Under the pieces are notes generated by a model. The model saw nothing but the letters and a program-made list of their open reading frames with translations. It did no database searches and was not told the DNA's origin. Made by a program: the position numbers and the translations under genes. Source: Bacillota bacterium (lineage in GTDB: Bacteria; Bacillota; Clostridia; Christensenellales; JAEXRW01). Taken from it: a DNA stretch of 64,000 bases. The stretch spans positions 1-64,000 of the forward strand of contig JAEXRW010000041.1 in NCBI GenBank assembly GCA_023454175.1, written 5' to 3'. This document shows positions 48,345 to 57,231 of the stretch, piece after piece; the stretch's first letter is position 1; the number at the start of each line of letters is the position of its first letter.

Positions 48345-49733
48345 ATGGCAGTGGAAAAGACCATGGACAAGATCGTCGCCCTGTGCAAAGGCAGGGGCTT
48401 TGTGTACCCCGGCTCCGAGATCTACGGCGGCCTCGCCAATACCTGGGACTACGGCCCCCTCGGCGTGGAGATGAAAAATAACATCAAGCGCGCCTGGTGG
48501 CGCAAGTTCGTACAGGAAAGCCCTTATAACGTGGGTGTGGATTGCGCCATCCTCATGAACCCCCAGGTCTGGGTAGCATCCGGCCACGTCGGCGGCTTCT
48601 CCGACCCTCTCATGGACTGCAAGGCGTGCAAGGCCCGTTTCCGTGCGGATAAGCTCATCGAGGATTATTGTGCGGCAAATGACCTTTCCGTCCATACCGA
48701 AGGCATGAAGGATGCTGACATGGAAGCGTTCATCGCGGAAAAGGGCATCCCCTGCCCCGAGTGCGGCGCGAAGAACTTCACTTCCATTCGCAAGTTCAAC
48801 CTCATGTTCAAGACCTTCCAGGGCGTCACCGAGGACACCGCCGCCCAGATCTACCTCCGCCCCGAGACGGCGCAGGGCATATTCGTGAATTTCAAAAACG
48901 TACAGCGCACCACCACCAAAAAGGTACCTTTCGGCATTGCCCAGATCGGCAAATCGTTCCGCAATGAAATAACCCCGGGTAATTTCATTTTCCGCGTCCG
49001 CGAGTTCGAGCAGATGGAGCTGGAGTTCTTCTGCGCCCCCGGCACCGATATGGAGTGGTTCCTCTACTGGAAGGACTTCTGCAAGAACTTCCTCCTCTCC
49101 CTCGGCATGAAGCCGGATAGCATCAAGCTTCGTGACCACGAAAAAGAGGAACTTTCCCACTACAGCAATGCCACCACCGATATCGAGTTCCGTTTCCCCT
49201 TCGGCTGGGGCGAGCTCTGGGGCATCGCGGACCGTACGGATTTTGACCTGAAGCAGCATGCCCAGCACTCGGGTGAAACATTGGAGTACATGGACCCCTT
49301 CACCAACGAAAAATACGTCCCTTATTGCATCGAGCCCTCTTTGGGTGTGGACCGTATCATGCTGGCTTTCCTGTGCGATGCCTATGATGAAGAGGAGTTG
49401 GAGGGTGGGGATACGCGCACCGTCCTGCGCCTGCATCCCGCGCTGGCTCCGTACAAGGCGGCCATCCTTCCCCTGCAGAAAAAGCTCTCCGAGCCCGCAT
49501 TGGTGATTTATAATAACCTGGCAAAGAAATTCAATGTGGACTACAGTGAGACTGGCGCGATCGGTAAGCGATACCGCAGGAATGACGAGATCGGCACCCC
49601 CTTCTGCATCACCATAGACTTTGATACGCTGGAGGATAATACCGTCACCGTCCGCGAACGGGATTCCATGCAGCAGGTCCGCATCCACGCGGATGAACTC
49701 GAAGCATACCTCAGCGAAAAACTGGAGTTCTAG
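48345..49733 (+). CDS. glyS: Glycyl-tRNA synthetase, dimeric class II type
   Basis: It charges tRNA-Gly with glycine in the cytoplasm. 462 aa, the usual length for the homodimeric (alpha2) form. GRGFVYPGSEIYGGLANTWD and YGPLGVEMKNNIKRAWW come first. Class II motif 2 is FRNEITPGNFIFRVREFEQMELEFF and motif 3 is PSLGVDRIMLAFLCDAY. The C-terminal anticodon-binding domain begins near PALAPYKAAILPL. The ATG at 48345 has GGAGG 7 nt upstream; the longer frame runs into a repeat. It is controlled by the glycine T-box. Confidence 0.97.
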   Translation: MAVEKTMDKIVALCKGRGFVYPGSEIYGGLANTWDYGPLGVEMKNNIKRAWWRKFVQESPYNVGVDCAILMNPQVWVASGHVGGFSDPLMDCKACKARFRADKLIEDYCAANDLSVHTEGMKDADMEAFIAEKGIPCPECGAKNFTSIRKFNLMFKTFQGVTEDTAAQIYLRPETAQGIFVNFKNVQRTTTKKVPFGIAQIGKSFRNEITPGNFIFRVREFEQMELEFFCAPGTDMEWFLYWKDFCKNFLLSLGMKPDSIKLRDHEKEELSHYSNATTDIEFRFPFGWGELWGIADRTDFDLKQHAQHSGETLEYMDPFTNEKYVPYCIEPSLGVDRIMLAFLCDAYDEEELEGGDTRTVLRLHPALAPYKAAILPLQKKLSEPALVIYNNLAKKFNVDYSETGAIGKRYRRNDEIGTPFCITIDFDTLEDNTVTVRERDSMQQVRIHADELEAYLSEKLEF

Positions 49734-49749
49734 ATCCTGATACATCAGA

Positions 49750-49780
49750 GGGAGCCGGTCATGACCGGCTCCCTTTTTTT
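49750..49780 (+). terminator. Terminator of glyS
   Basis: GGGAGCCGGT-CATG-ACCGGCTCCC forms a 10-bp stem followed by seven T. Confidence 0.92.
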
Positions 49781-49787
49781 GCATTAC

Positions 49788-50183
49788 TTAATCGGGCAGG
49801 TATTTCGCCCATGTCGCGTTGGGGTAGATGATTTTGGGGTCGGTCGTGTCGATCTTCACGGGGATCGTTTCCCCTTCCCGGATAGAACTCATTGCGGTGA
49901 TCTCCACCTGCCATTTCGTCGTCGCCCGATATGTTGCCTTGCTCGGCGGCGTGACCTCCAGCGTCAGCGTGACAAACGCAGTGGAGGCGTATTCCCCCGC
50001 CATCCCCCCGTTGGAATGGACCACCAGCGCGGTGCCTCGGGTGGCGCTCTGCTGCCGCTGCTGGTATTCCCGGTTTTTCCGGATATGGCGCGTCGTCCTG
50101 CGCCTGTTCCGGATGATTACAATGCCGATGACCCCCAGTATGATGACCACGGATGCCGCCAGTATGATGATGGTGAGTTCCAT
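49788..50183 (-). CDS. Single-span membrane protein of unknown function
   Basis: 131 aa from the ATG at 50183, with GGAGG 7 nt upstream; the much longer frame on this strand is the shadow of the next gene. A membrane helix at 3-22 (LTIIILAASVVIILGVIGIV) precedes a basic stretch (IIRNRRRTTRHIRKNREYQQR). A beta-rich domain of about 85 residues follows (TAFVTLTLEVTPPSKATYRA, REGETIPVKIDTTDPKIIYP). This type, with 'IP V.. DP.NP' near the end, is often involved in protein turnover or remains unannotated. Probably co-transcribed with the next membrane protein. Confidence 0.65.
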   Translation of the reverse strand: MELTIIILAASVVIILGVIGIVIIRNRRRTTRHIRKNREYQQRQQSATRGTALVVHSNGGMAGEYASTAFVTLTLEVTPPSKATYRATTKWQVEITAMSSIREGETIPVKIDTTDPKIIYPNATWAKYLPD

Positions 50184-50260
50184 ATAGCTGCCTCCATTGA
50201 TTGTTGCATATTCAGGGATGTTCATATGCAGTTTTAAGTGCCGGACTGTGTCCCGACCGC

Positions 50261-50803
50261 TTATGCCGCTTTCCTGCGCTTGGAACGGATAACGAACAGG
50301 AGGATGATGTAGGCGAGCGTCCCCAGCAGGAATATCGCGGGCCATAATGTATAAGTGTAGACCGGGTTGTACCAGTTTACCGCGCGCCCCAGTGACATCG
50401 AGAGGTACGGCAGGTACAGGTAAAAAGCCACAGAAATGAAGCAGAGTTTTACGAACGAGACGTATGAGCGGAAGGCCTCCACCGAGATATCCAGCCGGCC
50501 GAAGCGGTCCCGCGGTTTTTTCAGGATCCTTCCTGCGAAGCGCGATACCGCCGAAAGCAGGACGAAGATCAGGATCGCAAAGCCCGCCGCCAGCGCCAGG
50601 ATGTTGCGTATCGCCACCGTCGTTGCGATGTAAGGTTTTGCCGGCCCGGCTGTGATGGGCTCCCCCAGCAGGATGGAAAACCCCAGCGCGTCCGGTGCCC
50701 CCGGGCGCAGGTCCCGCCACACCATGACCAGTGCGGCCATCATCAGTACGGCCGCAGCCAGCGACAGCAGTTCAAATGTATAATAAGCCAGGCTCCTGCG
50801 CAT
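50261..50803 (-). CDS. Four-helix membrane protein of unknown function
   Basis: 180 aa. Hydrophobic segments lie at about 9-28, 65-86, 112-133 and 152-172, with a basic C-terminus (IRSKRRKAA). The loop between the first two is Gly/Pro-rich, and the segment GRILKKPRDRFGRLD is cytoplasmic. No family was recognised with confidence; DUF2975-like proteins have a similar layout. GGAGG stands before the ATG. Confidence 0.65.
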   Translation of the reverse strand: MRRSLAYYTFELLSLAAAVLMMAALVMVWRDLRPGAPDALGFSILLGEPITAGPAKPYIATTVAIRNILALAAGFAILIFVLLSAVSRFAGRILKKPRDRFGRLDISVEAFRSYVSFVKLCFISVAFYLYLPYLSMSLGRAVNWYNPVYTYTLWPAIFLLGTLAYIILLFVIRSKRRKAA

Positions 50804-50927
50804 TTCCTTCCTCCCGGGATAGGATTTACTGCAGCTATTGTAGCACGAAATGCCTGATGTTTGTACTTCTCCATATCAAAGAATAAGCATCCCCGGCGCA
50901 TATACGCGTTCGTTAATGTGAGGTTCC

Positions 50928-51012
50928 CATACAAAAGCCGCCCGTAGGGCGGCCCAGGCAGTGGCATGCCACTTCTGTGATGTTCAAAGCCGCCCGTTCG
51001 GGGCGGGCCCGT
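50928..51012. repeat. GCCGCCCG-type intergenic palindromes
   Basis: AAAGCCGCCCGTAGGGCGGC and, 50 bases on, AAAGCCGCCCGTTCGGGGCGGGC. Between them GGCAGTGGCATGCCACT is also palindromic. They lie between two minus-strand membrane-protein genes and could act as a terminator. Confidence 0.5.
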
Positions 51013-51017
51013 TTGGT

Positions 51018-52028
51018 TTATGTTGTTTCAGCGCTTCGTTTGGGCTTTGCTGTCTTTTTTCGCAGCCGCATCACGCCCGCGTAACCCCAGGATATCGCAA
51101 ATACCAGCCCGTACAGTATCAGCGGGATCATGAAGATCTGGTAAATGTTCGTTATGGTATGCCCCGTCCCCAGCACGCCTCTGTAGACCAGCCCCGCAAA
51201 TACCAGATAGAGGGCCGAAAGGGTTATTCGTACTGCTTTGTTTTTGATGATCCCGTACATCTGCGTCACGACGAACATCATCGCAAATCCGAAAAGGAAC
51301 ATGGACCAGATCAGGCTCCCGCTCACCAGCGCCACCACCGTCCCGTGCAGCCCCACAAATACCTCCAGCACAACGATCCAGTTCAGGCTGGTATGCAGTT
51401 TCGTTTTGGCCAGCCCGCCCTGCAGCATCAGCAGGAACATGTACAGGAATCCCAGCAGGTGCCCCCATGTGCCCTCGGTGGGGTGGAACCAAAAAGTATA
51501 TACCAATGCCCAGGCGATCACATAGCTGTGCGTTTTCATCACGCCCGATACCCCGTCCCGGGGCAGCGGCACTTTTTTGCCAAAGAATAGCCCCCGCCGC
51601 GCCGCCAGCATGATCAGGATCATCACCAGCATGACGATCACCGACCCCTGTGAGGTGAAGATGGGTACGTACTGTGCCAGCCCGTCATAAAAGAGCCCCG
51701 TCTGGAGCAGGTGCAGCCCGATGAACCCCGCATTCACCAGCAGGAACGCGATATTGTATTTCCCCAGCTTCCCTTCTTCCGGGCGGGGCGATTTGGCGAT
51801 CTTGTATATCAGGTACCATACCAGCCCCTGGTGGGCGGCATACAGGAGCCACATGGATACCGTCGCCCATACCTCCGGGTGCGGCAGCTTCCAGTAGTAC
51901 CAGTCCGCGCCCTTGTCCGGCAGCAGGATGGACTGGAACGCCCCCAGGTTCAGGGATACCACATAGACCAGCGCCGTCAGCGCCGCGGATGCCAGTATGC
52001 CCGTAACAAACACGTTTTTTGTTCTCAT
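51018..52028 (-). CDS. Polytopic membrane protein of unknown function
   Basis: 336 aa from the ATG at 52028, which has GAGG 5 nt upstream. About nine hydrophobic segments with short loops, for example VFVTGILASAALTALVYVVSL, PEVWATVSMWLLYAAHQGLV and SVIVMLVMILIMLAARRGLFFG. Several membrane His, Trp and Glu residues occur (HPEVW, AAHQGLVW, FWFHPTEGTWGHLLGFLYM), suggesting a haem- or ion-related role, but no family was recognised. The C-terminus is basic and soluble. Confidence 0.65.
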   Translation of the reverse strand: MRTKNVFVTGILASAALTALVYVVSLNLGAFQSILLPDKGADWYYWKLPHPEVWATVSMWLLYAAHQGLVWYLIYKIAKSPRPEEGKLGKYNIAFLLVNAGFIGLHLLQTGLFYDGLAQYVPIFTSQGSVIVMLVMILIMLAARRGLFFGKKVPLPRDGVSGVMKTHSYVIAWALVYTFWFHPTEGTWGHLLGFLYMFLLMLQGGLAKTKLHTSLNWIVVLEVFVGLHGTVVALVSGSLIWSMFLFGFAMMFVVTQMYGIIKNKAVRITLSALYLVFAGLVYRGVLGTGHTITNIYQIFMIPLILYGLVFAISWGYAGVMRLRKKTAKPKRSAETT

Positions 52029-52246
52029 ATGGACCTCGCAATAATGTGTAATCAAGAACTTTAAAAAATATATACCTTGACTTCGGGTATCTTAAACAAA
52101 TTGCTGATTGGGTAATATGTCCCAAAGTAGCTGGACCGGGGATTGGCATGGATAAGATAAGCCATCTTTCCGGATGGCTCAGCCTGCAAATATTCCTGCT
52201 TATCATGAAAAGTAATTGTTCTATTGCGTAATACAGATTTCAAATC

Positions 52247-52351
52247 GTCATTTCTGGCGGCATGTACGTCAGAAATGACACCTTACAAGCAGGTTTGCGG
52301 TGAGCAAACCTGCTTGTAGAAAATCAAGAAAGTGGTTCAGCCACTTTCTTG
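52247..52351 (-). terminator. Three tandem perfect hairpins at the 3' end of pdxA
   Basis: Stems: CAAGAAAGTGG/CCACTTTCTTG (52325-52351, 11 bp, followed by ATTTTCT on the minus strand), ACAAGCAGGTTTGC/GCAAACCTGCTTGT (52285-52317, 14 bp) and GTCATTTCTG/CAGAAATGAC (52247-52279, 10 bp). The first overlaps the last codons and the stop of the gene and looks like the terminator. Confidence 0.7.
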
Positions 52352-53346
52352 AAAATGTACGTGGGTGAGTACTTCGCCGCCAGCAGGATCGCTTCCCGCA
52401 TGCCGATAGCGCTGGCCTTGCCCGTTCCGGCGATATCGAAGGCGGTCCCATGGTCCACCGATGTACGCAGGAACGGCAGGCCGTTGGTCACCGAGATCGT
52501 CCGTTCGAAATCCAGCGTCTTGGTCGCGATGTGCCCCTGGTCATGGTACAGGGACAGGACGGAATTGTACCGCCCCGAAATCGCCAGGTGGAAGACCGAG
52601 TCGGCGCCCACGGGTCCCGTTACGTTGTACCCCATGGCCTGCGCCTCCCGGATGGCCGGCTCCACTGCCGTCACCTCTTCATCCCCGAAAAGCCCGTGTT
52701 CCCCGCAGTGGGGGTTCAGCCCCGCCACGGCCATGTTCCCTTCCCGGATGCCCAGCCTGTCCAGCGCCTTCGTGCAGCGGATGATATAGTCCAGCACCCT
52801 TTCCTTGGTGACCATATCACAGGCTTTTAGCAGGGATACGTGCCTGCTCAGGAAAAAGACCCGCAGGTTCCGCACCTCGAACATGGTCAGCGGGTCCGCC
52901 GTGTTCGTCAGGCCCGCCAGGATCTCCGTATGGCCGATGTAGGGCACCTTCGCCGCTTTCAGGGATTCCTTGTTGATCGGCGTCGTTGCGATGGCATCTA
53001 TCTGTCCATCCATCGCCAGCGCAACGGCTTTTTCGATGAATTCAAAGGCCGCTTGTCCGCCTGCCGCCTGGACCTCCCCGATCTTCAGTTTTGCCGTGTC
53101 CACATTGTTCAGGTCGATAACGTCAACCGTGCCGCACCGGGATCTTCCTTCCTCCGGCTTGCAGATGGCATTCAGTTGTACAGACAGCGAGCAGAACCGG
53201 GCCGCCTGGTTTATTACGTCCGCATCCCCGATCACCACAGGTCTGCACGCTTCATAGATGGTTTCGTCCTGCAGCGCCTTGATTGTGATCTCCGGGCCTA
53301 TTCCCGCCGGGTCCCCGAGCGGTATCCCGATGATTGGCTTGTCCAT
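52324..53346 (-). CDS. pdxA: PdxA-family 4-phospho-hydroxyacid dehydrogenase
   Basis: 340 aa. DKPIIGIPLGDPAGIGPEI opens the family, with DAIATTPINKESLKAA, the metal-binding PYIGHTEIL, GLNPHCGEHGLFGDEE and SLYHDQGHIATKTL. Members oxidise and decarboxylate 4-phosphohydroxy-L-threonine in vitamin B6 synthesis. Many Bacillota members (PdxA2) instead act on D-threonate or D-erythronate 4-phosphate. No pdxJ or DUF1537 kinase gene is next to it, so the role is open. The ATG at 53346 has AGGA 8 nt upstream; an ATG seven codons earlier is possible. Its last nine codons lie in a terminator stem. Confidence 0.9.
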   Translation of the reverse strand: MDKPIIGIPLGDPAGIGPEITIKALQDETIYEACRPVVIGDADVINQAARFCSLSVQLNAICKPEEGRSRCGTVDVIDLNNVDTAKLKIGEVQAAGGQAAFEFIEKAVALAMDGQIDAIATTPINKESLKAAKVPYIGHTEILAGLTNTADPLTMFEVRNLRVFFLSRHVSLLKACDMVTKERVLDYIIRCTKALDRLGIREGNMAVAGLNPHCGEHGLFGDEEVTAVEPAIREAQAMGYNVTGPVGADSVFHLAISGRYNSVLSLYHDQGHIATKTLDFERTISVTNGLPFLRTSVDHGTAFDIAGTGKASAIGMREAILLAAKYSPTYIFKKVAEPLS

Positions 53347-53425
53347 TCGATCCATCCTACGTTTCATCTTATTATCTGTCTATTCAAATTCTCTCCCCCG
53401 CAGGTCCATATGATCCATGCAATGG

Positions 53426-53490
53426 GAGGCAGCAGCCTCCCGTTGCATACCATAATTCTCAATTATCAATTCTCAATTGTCAATTATAAA
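53426..53490. repeat. Degenerate heptamer array G with leader hairpin
   Basis: The leader hairpin ATGCAATGGGAGGC-AGCA-GCCTCCCGTTGCAT is followed by ACCATAA and five units (TTCTCAA, TTATCAA, TTCTCAA, TTGTCAA, TTATAAA). The stop codon of the CDF gene (53491-53493) abuts the array. Confidence 0.75.
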
Positions 53491-54918
53491 TTAGCTTTCC
53501 TCGCTGGGTTCAAAGTGGATGTGCACGCTTTCCAGGTGTTCGATGTTCCGCTTCAGCTCCAGTTTGATGCTGTTGGACAGGGATTTGAGTTTGTCGACAG
53601 TATAATCCTCGCACGACGCGCAGTGCAGGAAGGCGGATATCCCCTCGCCCTTGCGGTAGAGCTCGATTTCGTGGCAGTCCAGCGTCTCGTCCACCCTGCC
53701 TACAAGGGTAACAATATCCCCTTTGATCTCTGCCTGTTCCGCGTCCGGGATGGCGCTGGCCGTCGCCTTCTGGTCCGCGCACTCAAATGCGATGCTCACA
53801 TGCGTGATATCGGGCAGCGCGTCCTCGATCTCTTTTTCCAGTCTGTGGGACAGCGCGTGGGATTCCTTCAGGGTCGCGTTCTCCTTCAGCTCGATGTGCG
53901 CCGCGATGCGCTTCCTGCCCTCTGATTCATAGACGTGGATGTTGTGGACGTTTGCGCATTCGGGGTAAAAGCTGACGATGTTCTTGACTGCGCGGCAGAC
54001 ATCCCTGTCCATGTTTTCCACCAGGTCCACCGGATAGGTGCTCACGACGATGTCGCTTTTGGGGATCTTCTCCTGCACCCGCGCCTTGATCTCGTCCCCG
54101 ATATTGTGCACCGTCCTGTGGCTCTCGTGCCTGTCCAGCCCCACGCGGATATCGATGAAGCTGTCCGCACCCGAAGGGCGTACGCGGATATCCCCCACCT
54201 CGATCACGCCCTTGACGGCCTTCGTCTGGGCCAGGATCTGCTCCTTCATCCCTTTGGGGGCCGCGTCCAGCAGCACGTTGATCGTTTCCCTTCCCAGTTT
54301 GAAGCTCACCACCATGATCAGCACGGCCACGCCCAGCGCGGCGATGGGATCGGCAAATTTTAGCCATCCGATGTGAAATGCATCGCCGATCCATGTGCAT
54401 CCCAGGCCTGCGATGACCACGCCCGAACTCCACACGTCGGTGGAAAAGTGCAGCGCGTCTGCCTCCAGCGCCTGGCTGCCGTATTTTTTTGCCGTCTTGC
54501 GGAGTATCTTCGCGCGCGAAATGTTGATGATGATGGATACGATGAGTACCGCGATGCCCCAGTACTCCCCGCTCACCTGGATGTCCTGCGGGGAGATGAA
54601 TTTGTCAATGGCCTCGGCGATGACCCATGCGCACGTGCCCAGCAGGATCAGCACCTCGATCAGCGCGGAAAAGCTCTCCATCTTGCCGTGGCCGTAATTG
54701 TGCTTCACATCGGCCGGTTTGTCCGAGAACCGCACCGCGAAAAGGGTGATCCCCGCGGCGAAAAGGTCCATCCCGGAATGCAGCGCCTCGGATACGATGC
54801 CCAGGCTCCCCGTGAAAATGCCCACGATGACCTTGATCACGGTCAAAAAGACTGCGGCGATCACAGAGCTGAACGCCACCTTCTGCTTCTCGCTTGCTTT
54901 GCGTTTTTCTTTTACCAT
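53491..54918 (-). CDS. CDF-family divalent metal transporter with a duplicated C-terminal domain
   Basis: 475 aa, against the usual 290-310 for the family. Six membrane helices fill residues 15-205. The metal-site pairs are HSGMD in the second helix (SEALHSGMDLFAAG) and HFSTD in the fifth (EADALHFSTDVWSSG), which favours Zn/Fe/Mn rather than Cd specialisation. A standard cytoplasmic CTD (IRVRPSGADSFIDIRVGLDRH) is followed by one or two further CTD-like repeats (KRIAAHIELKENATLKESHA, then TLDCHEIELY.. HCASCEDYTVDKLKSLSNSI). It exports or sequesters metals by proton antiport. Confidence 0.9.
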   Translation of the reverse strand: MVKEKRKASEKQKVAFSSVIAAVFLTVIKVIVGIFTGSLGIVSEALHSGMDLFAAGITLFAVRFSDKPADVKHNYGHGKMESFSALIEVLILLGTCAWVIAEAIDKFISPQDIQVSGEYWGIAVLIVSIIINISRAKILRKTAKKYGSQALEADALHFSTDVWSSGVVIAGLGCTWIGDAFHIGWLKFADPIAALGVAVLIMVVSFKLGRETINVLLDAAPKGMKEQILAQTKAVKGVIEVGDIRVRPSGADSFIDIRVGLDRHESHRTVHNIGDEIKARVQEKIPKSDIVVSTYPVDLVENMDRDVCRAVKNIVSFYPECANVHNIHVYESEGRKRIAAHIELKENATLKESHALSHRLEKEIEDALPDITHVSIAFECADQKATASAIPDAEQAEIKGDIVTLVGRVDETLDCHEIELYRKGEGISAFLHCASCEDYTVDKLKSLSNSIKLELKRNIEHLESVHIHFEPSEES

Positions 54919-54979
54919 CGATAAACCCCCGGGTTGATATTCAATCCACGATTTTATCGCGTCACAAAGGGATAAAAAT

Positions 54980-55025
54980 AACCTGTGGCGCCATAATTCT
55001 GTTGCAAATTACAGTCCCACAGGTT
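54980..55025 (-). terminator. Terminator-like hairpin after the HEAT-repeat gene
   Basis: AACCTGTGG and CCACAGGTT form a perfect 9-bp stem with a 28-nt loop, flanked by T-rich tracts on both strands. The remaining intergenic sequence to 55264 holds no recognisable feature. Confidence 0.5.
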
Positions 55026-55264
55026 TTTGTTCCTGCTGCTGGAAAAGGAAATGCGGATTCGTTCGATCAGCGTTCCTTTGTCAGCCCGGCCCCACGCACC
55101 GGTCATACAGTGCATCGCCTGCTCTATGCATATTATTCTATGACTGAAATTCTACCATTTTGCACGATTGCCGTCAATAATCAGTATTTTCTCGGCATTC
55201 CAGGCAGCGTGGGGTGCGCCGGCATGCCGGTTTCTGCCTTGACCCGCACCGAAATGGCCCGGTA

Positions 55265-57052
55265 TCAGTCCACCATGGCCAGCAGGTCGGATATCGCCTT
55301 CTCCAGCTTCTCGTCGCTGGGCGGCGTTGCAAAGTACTTGTTGTCCTCCAGTTCGCTGCTGTAGATCGTCCTCGGAAGCTTTCCACCCTTCAGGGTCTTG
55401 GTAGCCAAGACGCATTTCGTGCGCAGGTCCACCAGCACTACCTTGTAGCCCTCTCTGTATCCTTTTGACGTTTTGTGGAGCGACTTGAAATAATACCTAC
55501 CGGCATAGCTGTGGGTCTCCTTGATATACACCGCCACGTCCGCGCCCGGAGCAGCATAGGATATCCAGTAATCAGGGGACATCATGGTAAAAGTATATCC
55601 CGATACACGGTCATATGCCTTGCCGCTCTCGTGGTCCAGGTTTCGCTCGATGATGGCTATCTTTTTGACGGGCCCGCCGCTTGCACCTTTTTTTGTGTAT
55701 TTGAAGCCATCCTTATAAGTGTCTACGGAGATATTGGAGCTGAGGTATCCAAGGAGGGTTTTCTTGTTGTTGAATTCAAAGTCCTTCAGGAATGCCAGCA
55801 CCCTGTCGTCTTTGTAATTACGCAGCAGGTTGTTGATCTGGTTGTTTGCTATCTCCTTGTTCTCACGGATATAGCTGAATATTTTCTCCAGGTATTCGGG
55901 GTAACATAACTGCCCGATCAAAGTCGCGCTCTTCCCGTCACCCTGTTTGAGCATGGGTAAAAGCTTGTCCCATAGTTTGGCTTTATCCATCGCTTTCAGG
56001 ATCTGCATATCAGCGTTGTGCGTATATTTATCGATGAACGGTTTGAGGTAGGTGTCGTCCTTTTCCGCGAGAGCGCCTGCCATCAGGCTGATGTCTTCCG
56101 GCGCTGCGGAAGTAGAAAGGGAGACCAGCAGGCTTTCGGCAAATACGGAGTTGGAGATCTGCAGCATGCCTTTCAATAGTTTTTCCTTGGTACCGGCGTC
56201 TTTTTCCTGTTTGTAGATGTCCGCCATTTCCTTCTGGGAAAAGAAGCTTTGGGCGCTGTTCATGCCTGCGTTCCCGTTTTTCGTGCTGCCCGTCCCGTAC
56301 GACATCAGGAGGTTCTTCTTGACTGTTTGCTTTTGTGTATCGTCCGCGTGGCTCAGGCACCGCTCAAACGTCATTTTGGAGTGTCCGAGCACCCCCAGTA
56401 TCGCGGAAAAGTCTCCATCGCCCTTCTCCATCATGGCCAGGGCGCGGTCGTATTTTTGCTCCTGCAGGAGGTTGCTCATCAGTGTCAGGGTCAGCTTGTA
56501 TGTTTCACTGCTGGACCCGGCATATTCCGCCACCATATGGTCAAACGCCTCCGGGCCCATGGCATCCAGGGTGGTTCTCACTGAATCATACTCCTCCGAA
56601 AGGGTTCCGGATACGTTTGGTTCCTGCATCATCCATTCCACGCTGTTCAGGCTGTGTTTTCCGGCCGGCGTCTTCGTGCTGTAATAGGCTGCGATGGCCG
56701 CCACCCCTGCCCTGCCCGTTTTGCCCAGGCACTGTACCGCGGTCGTTGCCACGCCATCGTCGGTATCCTCGAGTAGCGGCGCGATATCGCCCGCCGCCTT
56801 CTCCCCTTCTATCGCATACAGCGCCTTGCAGGCGTTCAGCCGCGTATCCCGGTCCGTGTTTTTCAGGGCCTCCCTCAGGGGTTCAGCGGCTTCCTTCCCT
56901 TTTGCAATGAGTTCCTTCACCGTTTTGTCGATATCTTTATTGTCGGCCTTCCCCAGATCGGTGATCAGCGTCTCCGTGCTTCTTGCACATGCCGATAAGA
57001 TCAGACATAATGTGACAACGATTGCGCATACGAAGCAGAGTCTTTTCTTCAT
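55265..57052 (-). CDS. HEAT-repeat lipoprotein
   Basis: 595 aa. A lipoprotein signal (KKRLCFVCAIVVTLCLILSAC) precedes short alpha-helical HEAT-like repeats at about 30-120 (LIAKGKEAAEPLREALKNTD, DTRLNACKALYAIEGEKAAG, DGVATTAVQCLGKTGRAGVA). A longer, less regular helical part follows. Residues 455-590 form a beta-rich C-terminal part (YTFTMMSPDYWISYAAPGAD, YYFKSLHKTSKGYREGYKVV). Probably a surface scaffold. GGAGG is 6 nt before the ATG. No partner is evident. Confidence 0.75.
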   Translation of the reverse strand: MKKRLCFVCAIVVTLCLILSACARSTETLITDLGKADNKDIDKTVKELIAKGKEAAEPLREALKNTDRDTRLNACKALYAIEGEKAAGDIAPLLEDTDDGVATTAVQCLGKTGRAGVAAIAAYYSTKTPAGKHSLNSVEWMMQEPNVSGTLSEEYDSVRTTLDAMGPEAFDHMVAEYAGSSSETYKLTLTLMSNLLQEQKYDRALAMMEKGDGDFSAILGVLGHSKMTFERCLSHADDTQKQTVKKNLLMSYGTGSTKNGNAGMNSAQSFFSQKEMADIYKQEKDAGTKEKLLKGMLQISNSVFAESLLVSLSTSAAPEDISLMAGALAEKDDTYLKPFIDKYTHNADMQILKAMDKAKLWDKLLPMLKQGDGKSATLIGQLCYPEYLEKIFSYIRENKEIANNQINNLLRNYKDDRVLAFLKDFEFNNKKTLLGYLSSNISVDTYKDGFKYTKKGASGGPVKKIAIIERNLDHESGKAYDRVSGYTFTMMSPDYWISYAAPGADVAVYIKETHSYAGRYYFKSLHKTSKGYREGYKVVLVDLRTKCVLATKTLKGGKLPRTIYSSELEDNKYFATPPSDEKLEKAISDLLAMVD

Positions 57053-57231
57053 ACCCGTCCTCCAATATGTATATTGTGTAATGCATAATTTGGATATGTT
57101 TCATTCTAGTACAAACATTTCCCGGCGGCAACCATTATTTCCATATGTTAACTGGTATTTGTCTGAATACCGTCGGAAGTGGTTTCTGTATAGGGGAATT
57201 GTGAAGATGGTCTGGATGATATGCGGATAGC

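Noticed and set aside
48339..49784. 481-codon minus-strand reading frame
   Set aside because: Antisense of glyS, which is certain from its class II motifs and T-box.
49788..50720. 310-codon minus-strand reading frame
   Set aside because: Only its last 131 codons, from the ATG at 50183 with GGAGG upstream, are credible; the rest is the shadow of the 50261-50803 membrane protein.
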